Under the pieces are notes generated by a model that had not been told where the DNA came from, made no database searches, and saw nothing but the letters and a program-made list of their open reading frames with translations. From NCBI RefSeq assembly GCF_012102745.1, contig NZ_JAAVSY010000007.1, positions 55,172-119,171 on the forward strand: a stretch of 64,000 nucleotides of DNA, read 5' to 3'. Below are positions 9,052-18,469 of this stretch, piece by piece. The stretch comes from Haematospirillum sp. H4485 (GTDB taxonomy: Bacteria > Pseudomonadota > Alphaproteobacteria > Rhodospirillales > Rhodospirillaceae). The stretch's first letter is position 1. Each line of letters opens with the position of its first letter. The position numbers were made by a program, and so were the translations under genes.

Positions 9052-10314
9052 CTAGACTGCAATCATGCCCTTGATAGCGTCCAAGTCCGGGACATTCCGG
9101 CTTGGACCCAGTACAGCCAGCGTTGGTTCTGATGCAAAGATCAGGGAAGCTGCGTCACGGACAGCAGTGGCATCGACAGCCTCGACCATGGCGACCAGTT
9201 CATCCGTATCCACGATCCGCCCATGTGTGAACAGCTGCCGAGCCGCCGTTTCCGCGCGGTTCGAGCTGCTTTCCAGCCCCATCAGGAGTCCGGCCTTGAT
9301 TTGGGCCCGTGCCCTCATCAGTTCATCGTTCTGCACGATTGTATCGACAATTTTCCGGAGTTCCGTACACAGGACAGGCACCAGTTCGGCAGCTTCGTCA
9401 TTGCCGGTGCCGGCATAGATGCTGAACAGCCCGCCATCGGTTGTTGAATTGGTGTAGCTGTAGATGGAGTAAACCAGTCCCCGTTTTTCACGAATTTCCT
9501 GGAACAGCCGGGAAGACATGCCTCCGCCCAGAAGTGTCGAGAGCACAGCGGTGGCGTAGAAGTGCGGATGGTCATACGCCACACCGTCAAAGCCGAGTAC
9601 AAGGTGAACCTGCTCCAGATTCTTGTCCTGCCGGCTTTCTCCACCTTTATAGAGCGCCTTCTCAGGGGTAACAGACGGGAAAACCGGCAGGCTTGTGAAG
9701 GTTTTTTCGACCAGATGGACAAAAGAATCATGATCAATATGACCGGCCGCAGCAATAACGGTCGAGTGTGTCGAGTAGGTACTGTTCATGTACCTCTTCA
9801 GTGTTTCGCGATCGATGCTGCGTACGGTCTCGGGCGTTCCCAGAACAGCTCGTCCCATGGCCTGATCCGGGTACGCTGTTGCCTGGAAGTGGTCAAAAAC
9901 AATATCGTCCGGGGTGTCCTCGGCCTGATTGATTTCCTGCACAATGACGGACTGTTCCCGCTTCAGCTCTTCCGGGTCGAAAACAGAATGTTGCAGGATG
10001 TCGGCGATGATATCGGTGGCCAGTGCGACGTCGTCCTTCAGGACCTTGGCGTAATAGGCTGTATTCTCGCGTGAGGTCCACGCATTGAGAATACCGCCTA
10101 CATCTTCGATCTCTTCGGCAATAGCGCGGGCGGAGCGGCGGGCCGTCCCCTTGAATGCCATATGTTCCAGCAGGTGGGAAATGCCGTTCAGGGGGGCTGG
10201 CTCATGACGTGCCCCGGCATCCACCCAAGCCCCCAGGGTGACGGTTTGTACGGTGTCCATCCGGTCGGTCAATACCCGCAGGCCGCTGGGCAAGGTCGTG
10301 ATGGTGACGGTCAT
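9052..10314 (-). CDS. M16-family zinc metallopeptidase (mitochondrial-processing-peptidase-like)
   Basis: 420 residues. The inverted zinc motif HLLEH (residues 47-51) is intact and the distal glutamate lies in the EQSVIVQEI region. This is the single-chain M16B type common in bacteria, related to the beta subunit of the processing peptidase. Substrates are unknown. It lies directly downstream of thrC on the same strand with 36 bases between, an order often seen in alphaproteobacteria. Confidence 0.92.
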   Translation of the reverse strand: MTVTITTLPSGLRVLTDRMDTVQTVTLGAWVDAGARHEPAPLNGISHLLEHMAFKGTARRSARAIAEEIEDVGGILNAWTSRENTAYYAKVLKDDVALATDIIADILQHSVFDPEELKREQSVIVQEINQAEDTPDDIVFDHFQATAYPDQAMGRAVLGTPETVRSIDRETLKRYMNSTYSTHSTVIAAAGHIDHDSFVHLVEKTFTSLPVFPSVTPEKALYKGGESRQDKNLEQVHLVLGFDGVAYDHPHFYATAVLSTLLGGGMSSRLFQEIREKRGLVYSIYSYTNSTTDGGLFSIYAGTGNDEAAELVPVLCTELRKIVDTIVQNDELMRARAQIKAGLLMGLESSSNRAETAARQLFTHGRIVDTDELVAMVEAVDATAVRDAASLIFASEPTLAVLGPSRNVPDLDAIKGMIAV

Positions 10315-10350
10315 GGAAACTCCGGAAACAAGAGGGTTTGTGTGGTTCTG

Positions 10351-11754
10351 TTAGGCATGGATGCGTGACCGTGCCGCGCGTACATAGGCCTCTACGGCAT
10401 CGGCCTGACGGCTTATCCGCTCCATGCGTTCGGGCAGCTGGAGCAAGTCTTTCAGGTGATGGGGCAGGGCCGGTTCCACACCGCAGGCTGATCTTACCGC
10501 GTCAGGGAATTTGGCCGGGTGGGCTGTGCCAAGGCAAACAACCGGGGTGCCGTGCGTGCGCGATGCCTTTTGTCCAGCGGCAACGCCAATCGCGGTGTGT
10601 GGGTCAAGAAGCTCCCCGGTCAGGGTATGGATGCTGCGCATAACCCCCATGGTTTCCTGGTCATCAAGGCGCGTGGCCTCAAACAGTGTCCGTACCCGTT
10701 CAACGGTATGGGAGGGGGGCGAGCATGTGCCTTGTTCGCGGAACTGTTGCATCAATATTTTGATCGTGCCAGCGTCACGGTCGCAGAGATCAAACAGGAG
10801 CCGTTCCAGGTTTGATGAAATCTGGATATCCATCGAGGGGCTTATGGTCGGGACAACATCCTGAATGGAGAGGAAGCCGGTGTGGACAAAGCGGGTCAGG
10901 ATATCATTGCGGTTTGAGCCAATAACAAGACGCTCGATCGGCAGGCCCATGCGTTGGGCAACGTAACCAGCAAAAACATTGCCAAAATTCCCGGTTGGTA
11001 CGCTGAAGACAACCGGTCTGTCTGGTGCTCCCAATCGCAGGGCAGCCCAGAAATAATAGACCACCTGCGCCATGATCCGTGCCCAGTTGATGGAGTTCAC
11101 GGCAGCCAAGCCAACGTCTTGACGAAAGGAAGGCGAAGCAAACAGAGCTTTTACAATATCCTGACAGTCATCGAACGTACCATCGACAGCCAGACAGTGA
11201 ACATTGCGGCTTGTTACGGTCGTCATCTGGCGGCGCTGGACGTCAGAAACACGACCGTTCGGGAACAGGATGAAGATCTCGATGCTATTTCGGTCCCGGC
11301 ATGCCTCTATGGCGGCTGACCCTGTATCGCCCGATGTCGCGCCAACGACGGTGATGGTTTGTCCTCGTTTGTCCAGAATATTGTCAAACAGGTGCCCCAG
11401 CATTTGCAGGGCATGATCCTTGAACGCAAGCGTTGGCCCGTGGAACAATTCCAGGAGCCACAGATCGGTATCCAGCTGTTTCAGTGGAGCAATGGCTTGA
11501 TGGGTGAATGGTGCGTACGCGGCACGAACCAAGGGACGTAGATCCGCTTCGGTCAGGCTGCCTTCAGTGAAGAGCGACAGAATGTGAACCGCGAGATCTT
11601 CCCACGACAGGCCGCGCATGGCGCGTATATCAGCCGGGGACAGGGTGGGCCACGTTTCCGGTACATAAAGCCCTCCATCTTCGGCAAGGCCAGACAGCAG
11701 AACGTCGTCAAATCCAAGGACCGGAGCTTGGCCCCGTGTACTGACATATTTCAC
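10351..11754 (-). CDS. thrC: Threonine synthase
   Basis: 467 residues from GTG 11754, preceded by GGAG eight bases upstream. The open frame continues further 5' but that part lacks family similarity. The start MKYVSTRGQAP, then AEDGGLYVPE, the PLP lysine in TLAFKDHA and GDTGSAA are typical of the long (about 460-residue) ThrC class. The enzyme converts O-phosphohomoserine to threonine. It is probably co-transcribed with the M16 peptidase gene downstream. Confidence 0.95.
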   Translation of the reverse strand: MKYVSTRGQAPVLGFDDVLLSGLAEDGGLYVPETWPTLSPADIRAMRGLSWEDLAVHILSLFTEGSLTEADLRPLVRAAYAPFTHQAIAPLKQLDTDLWLLELFHGPTLAFKDHALQMLGHLFDNILDKRGQTITVVGATSGDTGSAAIEACRDRNSIEIFILFPNGRVSDVQRRQMTTVTSRNVHCLAVDGTFDDCQDIVKALFASPSFRQDVGLAAVNSINWARIMAQVVYYFWAALRLGAPDRPVVFSVPTGNFGNVFAGYVAQRMGLPIERLVIGSNRNDILTRFVHTGFLSIQDVVPTISPSMDIQISSNLERLLFDLCDRDAGTIKILMQQFREQGTCSPPSHTVERVRTLFEATRLDDQETMGVMRSIHTLTGELLDPHTAIGVAAGQKASRTHGTPVVCLGTAHPAKFPDAVRSACGVEPALPHHLKDLLQLPERMERISRQADAVEAYVRAARSRIHA

Positions 11755-12099
11755 CGGATTGTCTCCACACTGGTGTACCGGATGCAGGGGGGCAGAGACT
11801 AGCGCCGGATGGGCCTGTCGGCAATGGGGCAGAGAGGAGGATCGAGTGTTTGCTGATTTATATGGAGCTTCCAATCTGGCTGATAATGTTCTTGTCGCCA
11901 TATCAGTAATCGAATCGGGGCATTTGTATGTATATGCAGTGATCAGATTCTATATCAGGATGTCATGGTTCTATTGAGGTGAGTGGCCGATCTGAATAAA
12001 AATCCATGTTTATGTGGATATTTTATGCTCTTCTATGTTAATTATGGCTGTGTCTTCTTTCTAAAGAAGTACTTACTGGAGGCTTTTATCTAGGTCTCC
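11755..12099. other. Intergenic region between divergent thrC and the BCCT gene
   Basis: About 345 bases, AT-rich between roughly 11850 and 12070. It must hold the thrC promoter and probably that of the transporter. I found no confident promoter pair, riboswitch or gene. Confidence 0.5.
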
Positions 12100-12264
12100 A
12101 TGGATCCTTGGGTCTATTTGTCTGTTGGCTTGACCCTTCTCTTCGGTGCCTTGTTGGCGTACCGGGATCCGCACAAACGTCCGGCTTGGTCGGTCATGGC
12201 GTCGGCACCTCCTCGGTGTCGTGCGGGCGATTGTTCGTCTGCATTCGTCTTTACGCAGAAATGA
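12100..12264 (+). CDS. Possible 54-residue small membrane protein
   Basis: An open frame from ATG 12100 begins MDPWVYLSVGLTLLFGALLAY, a plausible single membrane helix. It is followed by YRDPHKRPAW and a Cys-containing tail, and it ends 25 bases before the BCCT transporter. AGGTCTCC precedes the start. Codon use looks host-like in the first half and less so at the end. It could equally be chance coding in the transporter leader. Confidence 0.35.
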   Translation: MDPWVYLSVGLTLLFGALLAYRDPHKRPAWSVMASAPPRCRAGDCSSAFVFTQK

Positions 12265-12289
12265 CAACTGAACAAGAGGAACATGGTGT

Positions 12290-13981
12290 ATGCGGCATGA
12301 AAAGATTGACCTGACAGACCGTGATGACCAGATCACGGAGACTGTCGAATCAATCCCTGAGCCAGAGGGTGAAACAGAAATTATCGAGACAGATTATACG
12401 GTGGGGCAGGATAATATAGCCCGCCAATGGACACTTGAGTTTGATTTTCACCATATTGTATTTACAGTATCAGCCTTGTCCGTTGTGTTTTTTACCTTCA
12501 TTACTCTGGCCCTCCAGAATGATATAGAGCCTGTTTTTGTTGCGATACGAGATGCGATGACGTCCCGTCTTGGGCCGTTCTTCCTGTTTTCGGGCAATAT
12601 TCTGGTTGTGCTTTGCCTGGTGCTCGTCGTGTCTCCGCTTGGGAAGGTGCGGCTGGGAGGGCCGGACGCAACGCCGGATTATGGCTATATCGGCTGGTTT
12701 GCCATGCTCTTTGCTGCGGGTATGGGCGTTGGCCTTATTTTCTTTGGTGTTGCCGAACCGATGACACACTTCTCGGCGTCTCTCGCTGGTGTCGGGTTGG
12801 GAGATGGTGGAGCAAGAATTGATACCGCCCCGTTGGGCGGAGCCTCTGGAGATGAGGCATTGGCGCGATCCTTGGCCATGGCGGCGACAATTTTCCACTG
12901 GGGTCTGCACCCATGGTCCATTTATGCTGTTGCTGCACTGGCGCTGGCCCTGTTTTCCTATAACAAGGGGCTTCCCCTGACACTGCGTTCTATTTTCTAT
13001 CCCCTGATTGGAGAGAGAGTCTGGGGGTGGCCAGGGCATCTTGTCGATATTTTGGCTATTTTTTCGACGGTCTCCGGGTTGGCCGTGACTTTGGGTGTCG
13101 GGGCACAACAAATCGCGGCCGGCCTTGATTTTCTCATGGGTATTGGAACATCCAATGTGATGCTTGTCCTGCTGGTTATTGTCATTACCATGATTTCTGT
13201 CTGGTCGATCGTCAAAGGGCTGGATGGCGGCATTCGCAGGGCATCCGAGTACAGTATGCTTCTGGCCGTTATCTTCATGCTGTTTATTGTTGTTGCCGGT
13301 CCAACGGCGGATCTGATGTCAGGCTTTGTACAGAACGTGTTGGGATATGGGCAGTATATTTTTCCCCTGTCCGTTCCGTTCGGGCGTGAGGATACCGGAT
13401 TTGTCGCATCCTGGACGGCTCCATACTGGGCATGGTGGATCAGCTGGTCGCCTTTTGTAGGAATGTTCATTGCGAGGATCAGCCGTGGCCGCACGGTGCG
13501 GGAGTTCCTGGTTGCGGTTCTGCTTATTCCGACCCTGCTGTCCGTTCTCTGGATGACGGCTCTGGGAGATACAGCCATAGCCCAGGTGGTGCACAACGAC
13601 TTTACAGGGGCGCAGGATGCGGTGCTTGAAATCAAGCTGTTTGAAATGCTTGGTCAGTTGCCCCTGTCTGGTCTGGCCTCTGCCGTTGGTGTTGTCCTGA
13701 TCATTCTGTTTTTCATTACATCGTCAGATTCCGGAAGTTTGGTGGTTGATACGATTGCTGCCGGTGGCAAGGTCAATGCACCGATTGTTCAAAGAGTTTT
13801 TTGGGCGTTGTTTGGTGGATTGGTTGCCATTGCCCTGTCTTTGGGCGGGGGGTTGGCTGCCTTGCAAGCCATGGTCCTGTGTACAGGGCTGCCGTTTGCT
13901 TTTGTCTTGATGGTGGCCTGTTATTCCATTGTACTGGGCTTGGTGAATGAGCGTAGGGTCGGTGCTTCCCCAGGTGATTGA
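12290..13981 (+). CDS. BCCT-family (betaine/choline/carnitine) transporter
   Basis: 563 residues with about twelve membrane helices after a roughly 50-residue acidic N-terminal tail. Family signatures are FFGVAEPMTHF, HWGLHPWSIYA, the tryptophan-rich SWTAPYWAWWISWSPFVG and ISRGRTVREF. These transporters import quaternary ammonium compounds driven by sodium or protons, usually for osmoprotection. Which ligand is used cannot be told from the sequence. Confidence 0.92.
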   Translation: MRHEKIDLTDRDDQITETVESIPEPEGETEIIETDYTVGQDNIARQWTLEFDFHHIVFTVSALSVVFFTFITLALQNDIEPVFVAIRDAMTSRLGPFFLFSGNILVVLCLVLVVSPLGKVRLGGPDATPDYGYIGWFAMLFAAGMGVGLIFFGVAEPMTHFSASLAGVGLGDGGARIDTAPLGGASGDEALARSLAMAATIFHWGLHPWSIYAVAALALALFSYNKGLPLTLRSIFYPLIGERVWGWPGHLVDILAIFSTVSGLAVTLGVGAQQIAAGLDFLMGIGTSNVMLVLLVIVITMISVWSIVKGLDGGIRRASEYSMLLAVIFMLFIVVAGPTADLMSGFVQNVLGYGQYIFPLSVPFGREDTGFVASWTAPYWAWWISWSPFVGMFIARISRGRTVREFLVAVLLIPTLLSVLWMTALGDTAIAQVVHNDFTGAQDAVLEIKLFEMLGQLPLSGLASAVGVVLIILFFITSSDSGSLVVDTIAAGGKVNAPIVQRVFWALFGGLVAIALSLGGGLAALQAMVLCTGLPFAFVLMVACYSIVLGLVNERRVGASPGD

Positions 13982-14026
13982 GCTGCGGATGCCGGTGACT
14001 TTCCCTGTACAGGAGGTGTCGTTCCA

Positions 14027-14752
14027 GTGGTCTCTGCCCGGGATTGTGATTGCAGTGCAGATCATACCGGCATTGCCGTTGTTATTGGTGCGTCGGGAGC
14101 TATCGGTCATGCTGTGTCCGAACACTTGTCAGCAACGGAGGCTTTTGAGTCTGTCATTGGGCTATCGCGTTCCGGTTCTGATTCCCTTGATCTGTTGTCT
14201 GAAGACAGTATTGCCCGCTCTGCTGAACGGATTGCCAAGTCCGGAAAAGTGTTACGTTTGGTATTTGATGCCACAGGATTTCTGCACGGTGATGGAGTCA
14301 ATCCGGAGAAAACGTGGCGCGATCTGAATCCGGTGGCTATGGCGCATGCTTTTGCCATCAACGCCATCGGTCCAGCTCTTTTGATGAAGCACTTTTTACC
14401 GCGTTTGCCCCGGCGTGGTCGTTCCGTTTTTGCAACCTTGTCAGCCAAGGTTGGCAGTATCGGCGACAACAAGCTGGGGGGATGGTACAGCTATCGTGCG
14501 TCCAAGGCGGCGCTGAACCAGCTGGTCAGAACCGCTTCAATCGAGTTGGCGCGAACGCATCCTGATGCCATATGTGTTGCCCTCCACCCGGGAACTGTTG
14601 CCAGCCGTCTGTCCGATCCTTTCCGCAAGGACGGACTGGATGTTGTTTCCCCGGACGAGGCTGCAGCCCGTCTTGTCAACGTCGTCTCTTCACTGGATGT
14701 ATCGGCCTCGGGGCAATTCCTGGATTATCGCGGTTGTCCCTTGCCGTGGTAG
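14027..14752 (+). CDS. Short-chain dehydrogenase/reductase
   Basis: 241 residues from GTG 14027, with AGGAGG about ten bases upstream. The nucleotide-binding motif is VIGASGAIG near residue 20 and the catalytic YSYRASKAA motif supplies Tyr and Lys, with a serine in the preceding strand. It resembles the C-signal-like group of SDR proteins. The substrate is unknown. The 3' end overlaps yifB on the other strand by 28 bases. Confidence 0.85.
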   Translation: MVSARDCDCSADHTGIAVVIGASGAIGHAVSEHLSATEAFESVIGLSRSGSDSLDLLSEDSIARSAERIAKSGKVLRLVFDATGFLHGDGVNPEKTWRDLNPVAMAHAFAINAIGPALLMKHFLPRLPRRGRSVFATLSAKVGSIGDNKLGGWYSYRASKAALNQLVRTASIELARTHPDAICVALHPGTVASRLSDPFRKDGLDVVSPDEAAARLVNVVSSLDVSASGQFLDYRGCPLPW

Positions 14753-16272
14753 GCTGTTGTGCGCACGGATCTCCAGGACAGGGCCTCGGCAATATGAACC
14801 GTGCTGACCGGGCCGCCGCCATCAAGGTCGGCCAAGGTTCTTGATACCCTGAGAAGACGGTTCCAGCCTCGTGCTGACAGATGCAGTTGGTTTGCAGCTT
14901 TTTCCAGCAGGGCGCGGCCAGCATCATCCGGTTGCGCAACGGATTCCAGAATTCGGCCATCAGCCTGTGCGTTGGTGCGAATGTGCTGGTCCGGGCACAG
15001 GCTCCTGTATCGCTTCTCCTGCAAGGTTCGGGCCGCTGCAACGCGCCCTGCGATACAGGCTGACGTTTCTCCTTCCGGTGCTCGTGCCAGATCTGCGGGG
15101 GGTACGGACGGAACATCGACGTGCAGGTCGATACGGTCCATCAGGGGGCCAGACAGCTTGTTCCGGTAGTCATCCCCACAGCGTGGCGCTTTCGAGCAGG
15201 CCATGGATGGTTCTGTCAAGTAGCCGCAGCGGCATGGATTCATCGCAGAAACAAGCTGTACGCGGGCGGGGTAGGACACGTGGTTGTTGGCCCGGCTTAT
15301 AACAGCGTGCCCGGTTTCCAGGGGTTGGCGCAGGGCTTCCAGTGTTGCGCGTGGAAATTCAGGTAGTTCGTCCAGAAACAGGATGCCATTGTGGGCAAGG
15401 CTGATATCACCGGGACGTGCCCGCAATCCACCCCCAATCAGGGCAGCCACACTGGCAGAATGATGGGGATCGCGATACGGGCGTGTGGTTATCAAGGCGC
15501 CTTCTGGTAACGTGCCGGCAATGGAGTGAACCATGCTGACCTCCAATGCTTCCTGTGCAGACAAGGGGGGCAGTAATCCCGGCAGGCGCCGTGCCAGCAT
15601 GGATTTCCCGGAACCAGGTGGGCCGCTCATCAGCAGGTTGTGTCCACCGGCGGCAGCGACTTCCAGGGCGCGGCGTGCGCTTTCCTGCCCCCTGACGTCG
15701 GCCATGTCATGTGGGTATGCAATTTGTGTGGCAGATTTTGCTTCCGGTGGGGTCAGGATCACATCCCCGCGGAAATGATTGATCAGCGCCAGCAGGGAAG
15801 GGGCGGCCAGAATATCCTGTCGTGCTCCGGCCCAAGCGGCCTCACCGCCTTGTGCTGCGGGGCAAATAAGCCCGCGTTCGGTACCACAGGCAAAGAAGGC
15901 TGCTGGCAGAACGCCAGAAACGGGCGCCACGGATCCATCCAGTCCTAGCTCGCCAAGAACAACGAAATGTTCCAGGTCTTCCTGGGGCAAGATTCCCATG
16001 GCAGCTAAAACCGCGCATGCAACAGGAAGATCGAAGTGGCTTCCTTCTTTTGTCATATCAGCCGGGGCAAGATTGACAGTTATACGTTTGGGAGGCAGGG
16101 CCAAGCCTATAGCCCCCAGTGCGGATCGGACCCGTTCCCGGCTTTCGCCTACGGCTTTGTCGGGAAGTCCGACAATGGTGAAGGCGGGAAGACCGCTTGC
16201 GATGGATACCTGCACTTCAATTGGAACTGTTTCGATGCCCTGGAAGGCTACCGTATAAACGCGCGCTATCAT
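14725..16272 (-). CDS. comM: YifB/ComM-type Mg-chelatase-like AAA ATPase
   Basis: 515 residues from ATG 16272 (MIARVYTVAFQG), the usual start for this family. The frame is open further upstream. An N-terminal Lon-like ChlI domain includes SGLPAFTIVGLPDKAVGESRERV. The AAA domain has Walker A MSGPPGSGKSML, Walker B ILFLDELPEF and a C-terminal helix bundle with YRNKLSGPLMDRIDLHV. ComM is a hexameric helicase that extends branch migration during natural transformation. Confidence 0.93.
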   Translation of the reverse strand: MIARVYTVAFQGIETVPIEVQVSIASGLPAFTIVGLPDKAVGESRERVRSALGAIGLALPPKRITVNLAPADMTKEGSHFDLPVACAVLAAMGILPQEDLEHFVVLGELGLDGSVAPVSGVLPAAFFACGTERGLICPAAQGGEAAWAGARQDILAAPSLLALINHFRGDVILTPPEAKSATQIAYPHDMADVRGQESARRALEVAAAGGHNLLMSGPPGSGKSMLARRLPGLLPPLSAQEALEVSMVHSIAGTLPEGALITTRPYRDPHHSASVAALIGGGLRARPGDISLAHNGILFLDELPEFPRATLEALRQPLETGHAVISRANNHVSYPARVQLVSAMNPCRCGYLTEPSMACSKAPRCGDDYRNKLSGPLMDRIDLHVDVPSVPPADLARAPEGETSACIAGRVAAARTLQEKRYRSLCPDQHIRTNAQADGRILESVAQPDDAGRALLEKAANQLHLSARGWNRLLRVSRTLADLDGGGPVSTVHIAEALSWRSVRTTAYHGKGQPR

Positions 16273-16340
16273 CTTGGGTTGATTATTTTCCGTGTAATGT
16301 CTTTTGCAGGATACAGAAGCCCGGCTCTTTCGAAAGGAAA

Positions 16341-16375
16341 AAATGAACAGCGCCCGTCTTGCCAACGGGCGCTGT
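16341..16375 (-). terminator. Rho-independent terminator of the OmpA-like gene
   Basis: An 11-bp perfect stem (ACAGCGCCCGT/ACGGGCGCTGT) with a 7-base loop at 16347-16375. On the minus strand TTCATTTTTTCC follows it. It lies about 75 bases beyond the OmpA-like stop codon. Confidence 0.75.
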
Positions 16376-16449
16376 CTGGAACACTGGCTTGGCCGTATTG
16401 CTAATGTCTCCGAGGAGTGCAAAAGGTCGTGCCAAAAGACCTTGTGTGA

Positions 16450-17292
16450 TTATGGAGCTGCCTTGATGTGGATCTCAACCCTTCTGTTCCGGGCTTCGGA
16501 TGCTTTGTCAGGCGTCTGGATCATGGGATGCTCCTCGCCATAAGCCTCCAGGATCATGGCCGCAGGACTGACGCCCAGATGCGACAGGGTATTGGCAACG
16601 CGTTCTGCCCGCTTCTGGGACAGCTCCATATTGATATGTTCTTTGCCGGTGGTGTCGGTATGGCCGGCAATCATCAGCGTTGATGATTTGCGTGCTTTCC
16701 AGGCCGCTGCAACATCCTGAAGCACCTTCATGGCTTGTGCATCCAGGTGTGTTGAGCTGGTGATAAAGTGGACTATGAATGCATCCTGTGCCTGTCGGGC
16801 CGGCTTTAAAGACGATCCTTTTCGCAGTTCGGCCATCGTGTCTTCAAATACTTTTCGACAGGCCGCGATATCATCTGGCTGATGCCCTTCTTCTTGTTCC
16901 TGCATCCAGCAATCAAAGCCCGCTGCTTGGGCCCGTGCAGCCTTGACCGGCATGGTGTCGCGTGCCCCGGCATCCAGGACGGCTATCAACGCATTGCGTG
17001 CTGCCCGTAATTCGTTAGCAGCCTCCGGAGTCAGGTCACGCTCCTCGATCGCCTGGGGAAGGATGATGTCTCCCCTGGCTGCGGCTTCTGCTCGTCGCAG
17101 GAAGTAAGCTGTATCTGTCCAATCGTATTCTGCTTTTTCGGCTGCTGCCAACTCGACATATTCGGTGTGGAGGACACGCGTGAAGGCATTTCCCTGTAGA
17201 GGGAGGGTTTTTGTACCCTCCACATCCCACTGATCTGCGCACGCACCCAAGAGAGCAACAGCCGAAACCACCAACATCAACTTCTTGAACAT
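16450..17292 (-). CDS. OmpA-family outer-membrane lipoprotein
   Basis: 280 residues from ATG 17292 (MFKKLMLVV). A lipobox, LLGAC, places the lipidated cysteine at about residue 18. The C-terminal 110 residues form an OmpA/Pal peptidoglycan-binding domain with IAGHTDTTG, the NMELSQKRAERVANTL helix and the terminal ARNRRVEIHI. The protein likely tethers the outer membrane to the wall. The helical middle section has no family that I recognise. Confidence 0.85.
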   Translation of the reverse strand: MFKKLMLVVSAVALLGACADQWDVEGTKTLPLQGNAFTRVLHTEYVELAAAEKAEYDWTDTAYFLRRAEAAARGDIILPQAIEERDLTPEAANELRAARNALIAVLDAGARDTMPVKAARAQAAGFDCWMQEQEEGHQPDDIAACRKVFEDTMAELRKGSSLKPARQAQDAFIVHFITSSTHLDAQAMKVLQDVAAAWKARKSSTLMIAGHTDTTGKEHINMELSQKRAERVANTLSHLGVSPAAMILEAYGEEHPMIQTPDKASEARNRRVEIHIKAAP

Positions 17293-17526
17293 TGTCCGGG
17301 ATTCCTCATCGGCATTATGAAACACACCAGAGCATCAAGCCGCGCCATGGACAGTCACGAAGGCATTGACCCGTTTTTGTATTCTTGTTGCTCCAGACCC
17401 CCGGACTGATGTGCCGATATGTAGACCGGAGAACACAGCCGGGTATTGATCGCTACAGTATCGTTTTTCAGGCAATCGCGACAGATCTTTCATGAGACGC
17501 GACTGTACGATTATACTGGAGTTGCT

Positions 17527-17560
17527 AAAAAAAACGCGGCCTTTGCGACCGCGTTTTTCT
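17527..17560 (-). terminator. Rho-independent terminator of the cold-shock gene
   Basis: AAAACGCGG/CCGCGTTTT stem with a 9-base loop. On the minus strand it runs into seven to eight T residues. It lies 18 bases after the stop of the cold-shock gene. Confidence 0.85.
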
Positions 17561-17577
17561 CAGTATAACCGGATGGG

Positions 17578-18093
17578 TTACTGAATAAGTTCGACGTCTT
17601 CTGCCATCGGCCCTTTTTTGCCCATGCGAATGTTCAAGCGAACCCGCTGCCCACTTTCCAGGTTCTGCAGCCTGGAACGGCTCAGGGAGCCTATGCCGAT
17701 GAATACATCCTTCCCGCCGGAATCAGGGGTGACAAAGCCAAACCCTTTTTCTGCACTGAAGAACTTGACGATGCCTTCGATTGTTTCTTCAGCCCCGTCG
17801 GAGTAGCCACCGCCGCCACCGTCGTTGGACAGAACGGCATTGGTCGTGTCAACGCTCAGGATCTGTGAGACTTGGGGACCTTTTGGTCCTTGTTCCAGGT
17901 CACAGACAATCTCGGCGCCTTGATCGATGGCGCCAAGCCCGGCCCGCTGGAGAACAGAGATGTGAAGGAAGGCGTCCGATGAGCCATCCTGGGGCGCAAC
18001 AAAGCCAAAGCCCTTGGATGCATTGAACCACTTGACAGTAGCCGTAATTCCCGACTGCAGCGGGTTGGACGGCCGGAAGGACCGGGTATTCAT
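17578..18093 (-). CDS. Two-domain cold-shock protein
   Basis: 171 residues from ATG 18093. Two cold-shock domains are joined by a Gly-rich linker. Each carries the RNP1 motif: KGFGFVAPQDG near residue 28 and KGFGFVTPDSG near residue 115. RNP2-like strands (DAFLHIS, DVFIGIG) are also present. Twin-CSD proteins of this kind are typical of alphaproteobacteria and bind single-stranded nucleic acid. An upstream leader of more than 100 bases may hold a temperature- or growth-responsive 5' UTR, but I cannot fold it with confidence. Confidence 0.9.
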   Translation of the reverse strand: MNTRSFRPSNPLQSGITATVKWFNASKGFGFVAPQDGSSDAFLHISVLQRAGLGAIDQGAEIVCDLEQGPKGPQVSQILSVDTTNAVLSNDGGGGGYSDGAEETIEGIVKFFSAEKGFGFVTPDSGGKDVFIGIGSLSRSRLQNLESGQRVRLNIRMGKKGPMAEDVELIQ

Positions 18094-18469
18094 AGCGAAC
18101 AGAAAACCTTTGAGAAGGGTAATAACCAAGGTAATGGATACCTTATTTTTCTTCTCTCTCCAAGCTTAATGAATCGGGAAATGCATCTTTTTTTTTGCAT
18201 CAGGACATATTTGTGGGTGGGATACGATGATAAGAAACAGAATAAGCGTAACCACACCAACATAAAAACATTGTGTATGGAATAATAATGGTTATTTCTA
18301 TCAAATAATTACTCGATTCCCCCGTATCTGTACTCTTCCCTGTAGCGCATCGTACGCCCTGTTTCCTTGCTCCGCCTGATCTCTTCTTTCCAAGCTTGCT
18401 GGAGGGATCTTGCCCTGAAGTGAGTAGGAGTAAAGTCATGGGAGAGAGGGGTTTCGGATGGCACGGGTT
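18094..18469. other. Intergenic region upstream of the cold-shock gene
   Basis: About 375 bases, AT-rich, with a run of eight T at about 18188. It probably contains the cold-shock promoter and long leader, and the end of the recR transcript. No gene is seen. Confidence 0.5.

Noticed and set aside
10351..11901. Longer threonine synthase start at 11901
   Set aside because: The first 49 residues lack family similarity, while GTG 11754 has a spaced GGAG and the standard ThrC N-terminus.
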